A stretch of DNA of 27,047 nucleotides from an uncultured Oscillibacter sp. (GTDB taxonomy: Bacteria; Bacillota; Clostridia; Oscillospirales; Oscillospiraceae). The notes beneath the pieces are model-generated. The model ran no database searches and was not told where the DNA came from. It was given only the letters and a program-made list of their open reading frames with translations. The DNA lies in NCBI GenBank assembly GCA_904393855.1, contig CAJFNE010000004.1:1-27047 (forward strand). Direction: 5' to 3'. The position numbers were made by a program, and so were the translations under genes. Positions within the stretch are counted from its first letter, which is position 1. Each line of letters begins with the position of its first letter. Positions 23,328-27,047 of this stretch are shown piece after piece.

Positions 23328-23416
23328 AGATTCACCTCGCGTCCATATTCTTAGGGAAGCCTGTTCCGGCCGTCTCCTCCGCCGAAAATCCTGGGATTCC
23401 CGACGAGGATGGACGA

Positions 23417-23453
23417 GAAGCGGGCAGATACCACACAGGTATCCGCCCACTTC
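23417..23453 (-). promoter_or_regulatory. Intercistronic hairpin downstream of the solute-binding protein gene
   Basis: Arms 23417-23432 and 23438-23453 form a 16-bp stem with a 5-base loop. Two positions are G-U wobbles in the minus-strand RNA but A-C mismatches in plus-strand RNA, so the structure is made for the operon mRNA. There is no T-run. It probably protects the upstream lipoprotein mRNA and lowers readthrough. Confidence 0.55.
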
Positions 23454-23489
23454 CCATTCACGGGGACAACCTATCACACAGGCCGCCGA

Positions 23490-24827
23490 TTATTCTGCTA
23501 ACAACTCGTTGATCGTGTCCTCAGTCGTTTGAATGGCTGTGGCGACATCGTCAAAATTACTCATGATAGAATCCCGCATATTTACCAAATATTGGTCCAC
23601 CTGCAGGCCATTCTTACCGGGCCAGGATGTCCACTGCGCAGCATAGTCCCGCTCCGCCACAGCGGCAGCCATCAGATGATTGGCGTCCAGGATCGCCTGG
23701 ACGGCGGGGTCCTCCTCCGCATTCTTGGTGGGCGGCAGATATCCGGTGGCCTCGCACCAAGTTCCGATGTTCTCCGGCTGCAGCAGGAATTTGATGAACT
23801 CCCAGGAAGCCTTGATCTGCGCCTCGTCCTCACCGATGATGGAGAGTACGTTGCCGCCGATACACACGTTCAGGTCATGTCCCTCAAAGGTGGGCTGCAT
23901 GCAGGACTGTACGTCAAAGCTGCAGTTTTCCTTGAAATAGGCGGCGCGGCCGCTGGTTGTAAGCATCATGCCCAGCTGTCCCCCGGCAAAGGCCGCCACG
24001 GCCTCGTCCAACGTCAGCTGTACATGCAGGCCCTCCTTGGTATAGTCTTGCAGCATCGTCCAGGCAGCAACCGTGTCATCGCTGTAGAGATCAGCGGAAT
24101 AGACGCCGTCGTTATTCTGAATGATAGACTCCTTGCCGGCGGAGAGGAACATGGGAATAATGGACCAGGTGTCCGAGGGGTTTTGGATGGCAAAGCCGTA
24201 ATTGCCGGTCGTATCTCGAATCGCCTTAGCCCAGACGCCAACCTCTTCCCAGGTAGTGGGCGGGTTCTCCGGGTCTAAGCCCGCCTCGCGGCACATATCC
24301 GCATTGTAGAACAGCAGCGGCGTGCTCATGCCATAAGCAAGACCCGCCAGATCACCGTTCAGGGCATAGCCCAGGTTCAGCACGGCCTCGCCGTAGGTCT
24401 CGTCCAGGAAGCCGGAATCCTCCGGGAAGTAGGTGCTGATGACTTCGTTGATATCCTGCATCTGGGGGAAGTTGTCTGCAAAGTAGTTGATATAAGCATA
24501 TCCCACCTGGACAACGCCCACGTCCTGACCGGCCGCCAGATAGGATTGTACCTCCGTGGCAATCTCCGGATAGTTGGCGGAGACGAAGTTGAACTCCACC
24601 GTGATGTTTTTTCCATTGGTCTCATTGAACTCCTGGACCATGGCCTGAACCTGCTCACTGCCCATGGACTCACTGTTGATGTTGATGTACTGGATGGTGG
24701 TGGCGGGCCACTCCTCCCCGCCCTCTCCGGTGTCTGCGGTGTCGTCCGCCTGATTGCCGCCGCAGCCGGACAGCAGACCTGCGGTCATCACGCAAGACAG
24801 AAACAGCGCGAACAGTCTTTTCTTCAT
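23490..24827 (-). CDS. ABC transporter solute-binding lipoprotein, family 1 (UgpB/MalE-like)
   Basis: 445 residues. The ATG at 24827 (MKKRLFALFL) opens a lipoprotein signal peptide ending in the lipobox LLSG-C22, with AAGGAGA ahead of it; the frame extends 17 codons further up without a ribosome site. An acidic Gly/Glu/Asp/Thr linker follows, then the two-lobed binding fold. Typical family 1 segments are seen: FNETNGKNITVEFNF, PLLFYNADMCREAGLDPENP and TTWEEVGVWAKAIRD, AFAGGQLGMMLTTSGRAAY, and KASWEFIKFLLQPENIGTW. It is anchored outside the membrane and delivers ligand to the permeases encoded upstream. Proteins of this type carry oligosaccharides, sugars, polyols or glycerol-3-phosphate. It is the fourth visible gene of the operon, an unusual place for a binding protein. 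Confidence 0.93.
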   Translation of the reverse strand: MKKRLFALFLSCVMTAGLLSGCGGNQADDTADTGEGGEEWPATTIQYININSESMGSEQVQAMVQEFNETNGKNITVEFNFVSANYPEIATEVQSYLAAGQDVGVVQVGYAYINYFADNFPQMQDINEVISTYFPEDSGFLDETYGEAVLNLGYALNGDLAGLAYGMSTPLLFYNADMCREAGLDPENPPTTWEEVGVWAKAIRDTTGNYGFAIQNPSDTWSIIPMFLSAGKESIIQNNDGVYSADLYSDDTVAAWTMLQDYTKEGLHVQLTLDEAVAAFAGGQLGMMLTTSGRAAYFKENCSFDVQSCMQPTFEGHDLNVCIGGNVLSIIGEDEAQIKASWEFIKFLLQPENIGTWCEATGYLPPTKNAEEDPAVQAILDANHLMAAAVAERDYAAQWTSWPGKNGLQVDQYLVNMRDSIMSNFDDVATAIQTTEDTINELLAE

Positions 24828-24843
24828 GTTGCCATTCTCCTTT

Positions 24844-25638
24844 TCACTCAAATTTTCCCTGCATATTTGCTTCGACATGTTCCCGGATGCGGTCCACGTT
24901 CGCTAAAATCCGCTCCATGGGCCCCGCGTTATATTCACACACCAGCACCGCCTCCGGCGTGTATCTGGTGTATCCGGCAAAGAAAGTATCCCAGGGGAAA
25001 GTCCCCTCCCAGGCGTGGAGATGGCTGTCCCAATCTCCCGAATTATCATTGATATGATATGCGAGAATCCGGTCCCCCAGCCGCTGGAACATCTGCTCCA
25101 GATCCCATGCCTGCAAGTTGGCATGCCCAGTATCAATCAGAAAGTGTAGCTCATCATAAGGAGCAAACAGCTCCATAAATCCGTCCTGATCCAGCATGCC
25201 ATGCTTTTGCGGCATATTCTCCACCAGCAGCTCCACGCCGTATTCCCGACTTTCCTGGTTCAGCTGCAGCACCCGCTCCAGGCTGCACCGCTTGGCCACC
25301 TCCAGCTGTTCCAGCGTGTCATTCTCCGGTCGCTTTCCATCGTAGGGATGGCAGACACAGTGCCTGCCGCCGTAACGGGCGCACAGTGCGAACGCCTCGT
25401 GATAGGCCCGGCGAATCTCCTCAAAGTTCGCGTTTGGATCAGAAAGGTTCAAGTTCTGAAACGGTGCATGAACACTGAATGTACCGTTTCTGCCTTCCAG
25501 CAGCCGGGGCAGCCAGTGTTCCCAATAGTATGCACTTCCGCATTCACAGAAAATTTCAATTCCAATGTCACTGGGAATTGCCCTCATTTTTCCAATTTCC
25601 AGCCCCTGGCAGGGGAGGTTGCTAATCGAAAGCTTCAA
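24844..25638 (-). CDS. TIM-barrel sugar phosphate isomerase/epimerase-like protein (AP endonuclease 2 superfamily)
   Basis: 264 residues from a TTG start at 25638 (MKLSISNLP), chosen because GAGGTG (25645-25650) lies 6 bases ahead and the stop of the ATPase gene is at 25670; starts further up would overlap that gene. The xylose-isomerase-like TIM-barrel metal site is complete: H57 (VHAPF), H97 (CHPYDG), E140 (ELLVENMPQ), D169 and H172 (LIDTGHAN), H195 (AYHINDN), H206 and H208, and E235 (VCEYN). Members are sugar or sugar-phosphate isomerases and epimerases, inosose dehydratases, or phosphodiester-cleaving endonuclease IV types. In this operon it probably modifies the imported sugar or polyol. 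The solute-binding gene follows 16 bases downstream. Confidence 0.87.
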   Translation of the reverse strand: MKLSISNLPCQGLEIGKMRAIPSDIGIEIFCECGSAYYWEHWLPRLLEGRNGTFSVHAPFQNLNLSDPNANFEEIRRAYHEAFALCARYGGRHCVCHPYDGKRPENDTLEQLEVAKRCSLERVLQLNQESREYGVELLVENMPQKHGMLDQDGFMELFAPYDELHFLIDTGHANLQAWDLEQMFQRLGDRILAYHINDNSGDWDSHLHAWEGTFPWDTFFAGYTRYTPEAVLVCEYNAGPMERILANVDRIREHVEANMQGKFE

Positions 25639-25669
25639 CGCAATCACCTCTTCCAAATCGTCCCGCTTG

Positions 25670-26773
25670 TCATCCCAAAATCGGCACCGCATCCTCTTTT
25701 CGGAGCTCATCCGGATAGCCGATATTCTCTGTACTGTCGCAGTCAAACAGGTGAGCCTTGGCCCAATCGATTTTCAGATATATCTCCGGCGCAATCGTCG
25801 TGGAGACATCCGCCGTGGCCATGCACATCACCCCATTTAGAGTGAACGCAATGCAGAGCTTATTGCCGTGATTTTCTACATAGTCAATCCGTATGGAGCA
25901 GTCGCCCTCTCCCGCCTGAAGTCCAATATTCTCCGGGCGGATGCCCAGCATCACCTTCTGCCGGTTCCCGATCTGTCTTCTCCATCCGTCCGGAATCGTT
26001 ACCCGCTGGCCATCAATCACCAGGGCATCCCCCTCTACCGGAGCCTCCAAAACATTCATGCTAGGGGAACCGATAAACTTTGCGACAAATATATTGGCAG
26101 GCCGGTTATAGATGTTCGTCGGGGTATCATATTGCTGGATGATGCTTTTGTCCACCACGACGATCTTCTGGCCAATGGTCATTGCCTCAATCTGGTCGTG
26201 AGTCACATAAACAAATGTAGGATGGTATACCTCGTGCACTTTTACCAGCTCACCCCGGGCCAACGTCCGCAGCTGCGCGTCCAGATTGGACAGCGGCTCG
26301 TCCAACAGAAAATACGGTGCTTTCTTCACCAGCGCCCGGCACAGCGCCACTCGCTGCCGTTGCCCGCCCGAGAGTTCCCGGGGATAGCGAGTGCGCAGAT
26401 GGCTCAATCCCAGAATTTCCAGCGCCCAGTCCAGCCGCGCCCGCTGTTCCTCTTTGGCCACTTTGGCTACCTGCAAGCCGAAAAGGATGTTCCTCTCCAC
26501 CGTCATGTGCGGATACAGGGCGTAGTTCTGAAAGACCATGGCAATATTGCGGTCCCCCGGGTCCACGTCATTGATTCTCTGTCCACCCATGTACAGATCT
26601 CCAGAGGTAATCTTTTCCAGGCCTGCAATCATCCGCAAAATCGTAGTTTTCCCGCAGCCGGAGGGCCCCAGCAGAATCAGCCGCTGCCCCTCCAAAATCT
26701 CCAGATTCAGATTTTTTATGACCTCAACATGTCCATAGCTCTTGCAGACATTTTGAAACACAATATTATTCAT
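25670..26773 (-). CDS. ABC transporter ATP-binding protein, MalK/UgpC type
   Basis: 367 residues of the CUT1 sugar-importer ATPase group. Walker A is GPSGCGKT (36-43), the Q-loop is VFQNYALYPHMTV with Q82, the signature is LSGGQRQR (134-141), Walker B is YFLLDEP (154-160) and the H-loop is YVTHDQIEA with H192. The C-terminal ~130 residues form the MalK-type TOBE/regulatory domain (VMLGIRPENIGL). The frame reaches 26902, but the ATG at 26773 (MNNIVFQNV) is the natural start, with GGGG-rich ribosome text overlapping the stop of the permease gene 14 bases upstream. It powers uptake through the adjacent permeases. Such ATPases are sometimes shared between importers; here it is encoded with its own system. 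Confidence 0.95.
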   Translation of the reverse strand: MNNIVFQNVCKSYGHVEVIKNLNLEILEGQRLILLGPSGCGKTTILRMIAGLEKITSGDLYMGGQRINDVDPGDRNIAMVFQNYALYPHMTVERNILFGLQVAKVAKEEQRARLDWALEILGLSHLRTRYPRELSGGQRQRVALCRALVKKAPYFLLDEPLSNLDAQLRTLARGELVKVHEVYHPTFVYVTHDQIEAMTIGQKIVVVDKSIIQQYDTPTNIYNRPANIFVAKFIGSPSMNVLEAPVEGDALVIDGQRVTIPDGWRRQIGNRQKVMLGIRPENIGLQAGEGDCSIRIDYVENHGNKLCIAFTLNGVMCMATADVSTTIAPEIYLKIDWAKAHLFDCDSTENIGYPDELRKEDAVPILG

Positions 26774-26787
26774 GTACTTCTTTCCCC

Positions 26788-27047
26788 TTACTCCTTGATG
26801 CCGGAACTCATAAAGGTGCCAATGATGTGGCGCTGGAAAATCAGATACAGCACCAGCGGAATAACCGTCGCGATGGCGGCAAGCGCCATGGAAGATCCCC
26901 AAGCGTTTCCGCTTTCCCCGCTGGTAAACTGCTGCAACGCCAGCGTGATGGTGGAGAGATTGTTGCTCTTCAAGATCAGCAACGGCCAGAAATACTCGTT
27001 CCAGGAATTGATAAAAAACGTGATCGCCATGGCACTGATGGCCGGCT
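26788..27047 (-). CDS. ABC transporter permease, MalG/UgpE type (3' end only; 5' part outside window)
   Basis: The last ~86 residues of an inner-membrane permease of the CUT1 family; the frame stays open to the window edge (PAISAMAITFFINSWNEY). Visible features are the conserved FINSWNEYFWPLLIL segment, a final membrane helix (ALAAIATVIPLVLYLIF) and the usual C-terminal end QRHIIGTFMSSGIKE, close to the QRYFVxGLTxGAVKG ending of MalG-like proteins. The preceding EAA loop and the partner MalF/UgpA-type permease should lie beyond the window. It is followed after 14 bases by the ATPase gene. Confidence 0.92.
   Translation of the reverse strand, partial: PAISAMAITFFINSWNEYFWPLLILKSNNLSTITLALQQFTSGESGNAWGSSMALAAIATVIPLVLYLIFQRHIIGTFMSSGIKE

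Overview
The window looks like chromosomal DNA of a strictly anaerobic, GC-rich member of the Clostridia, most like the butyrate-forming gut Oscillospirales (Flavonifractor / Lawsonibacter / Intestinimonas type). This placement is an inference from gene content: a pyruvate:ferredoxin oxidoreductase, a crotonase, an acyl-CoA dehydrogenase/ETF/rubredoxin fusion, a flavodiiron protein, Gram-positive style Shine-Dalgarno sites and no outer-membrane genes. No rRNA, tRNA or CRISPR array was found.

Layout. 1-2131 (+): the 3' end of a fused acyl-CoA dehydrogenase / EtfA C-domain / rubredoxin gene, then a flavodiiron protein, together a plausible electron path to O2 or NO. 2383-3207 (-): a family 8 glycosyltransferase. 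3527-4069 (+): a TetR-type regulator, followed by a perfect 29-bp stem hairpin. 4293-6568 (+): a small coiled-coil protein and FtsH. 6748-7755 (+): a PF06541-type membrane protein with an unusual N-terminal extension. 8206-13009 (+): a two-gene unit of unknown function, a roughly 14-segment membrane protein and a 1061-residue zinc-ribbon/single-TM protein whose outer part is three diverged copies of one ~240-residue unit. This is the best candidate here for an undescribed system.

13110-14460 is a less GC-rich stretch with decayed genes on the minus strand: a small ORF with an early in-frame stop and a frameshifted DUF4125 gene. 14460-19683 (-): an IclR regulator with its own terminator, then a PFOR-crotonase operon. 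19684-21133 is a second eroded zone. It holds a 22-codon gene stub behind a palindromic putative operator, a frameshifted TetR pseudogene, and remains of a Tn916-type xis-int pair, so it is probably the scar of an integrated conjugative element.

21134-27047 (-) is a transport and catabolic operon. In transcription order it has an ABC permease (cut by the window edge), a MalK/UgpC-type ATPase, a TIM-barrel sugar-phosphate isomerase/epimerase-like protein, a lipoprotein solute-binding protein, an AraM/EgsA-type glycerol-1-phosphate dehydrogenase and a PHP-family phosphoesterase. The set parallels araL-araM-araNPQ of the Bacillus subtilis arabinose operon, with a PHP protein in place of the HAD phosphatase AraL. 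It suggests import and processing of a phosphorylated or glycosylated polyol, but the substrate cannot be read from sequence.
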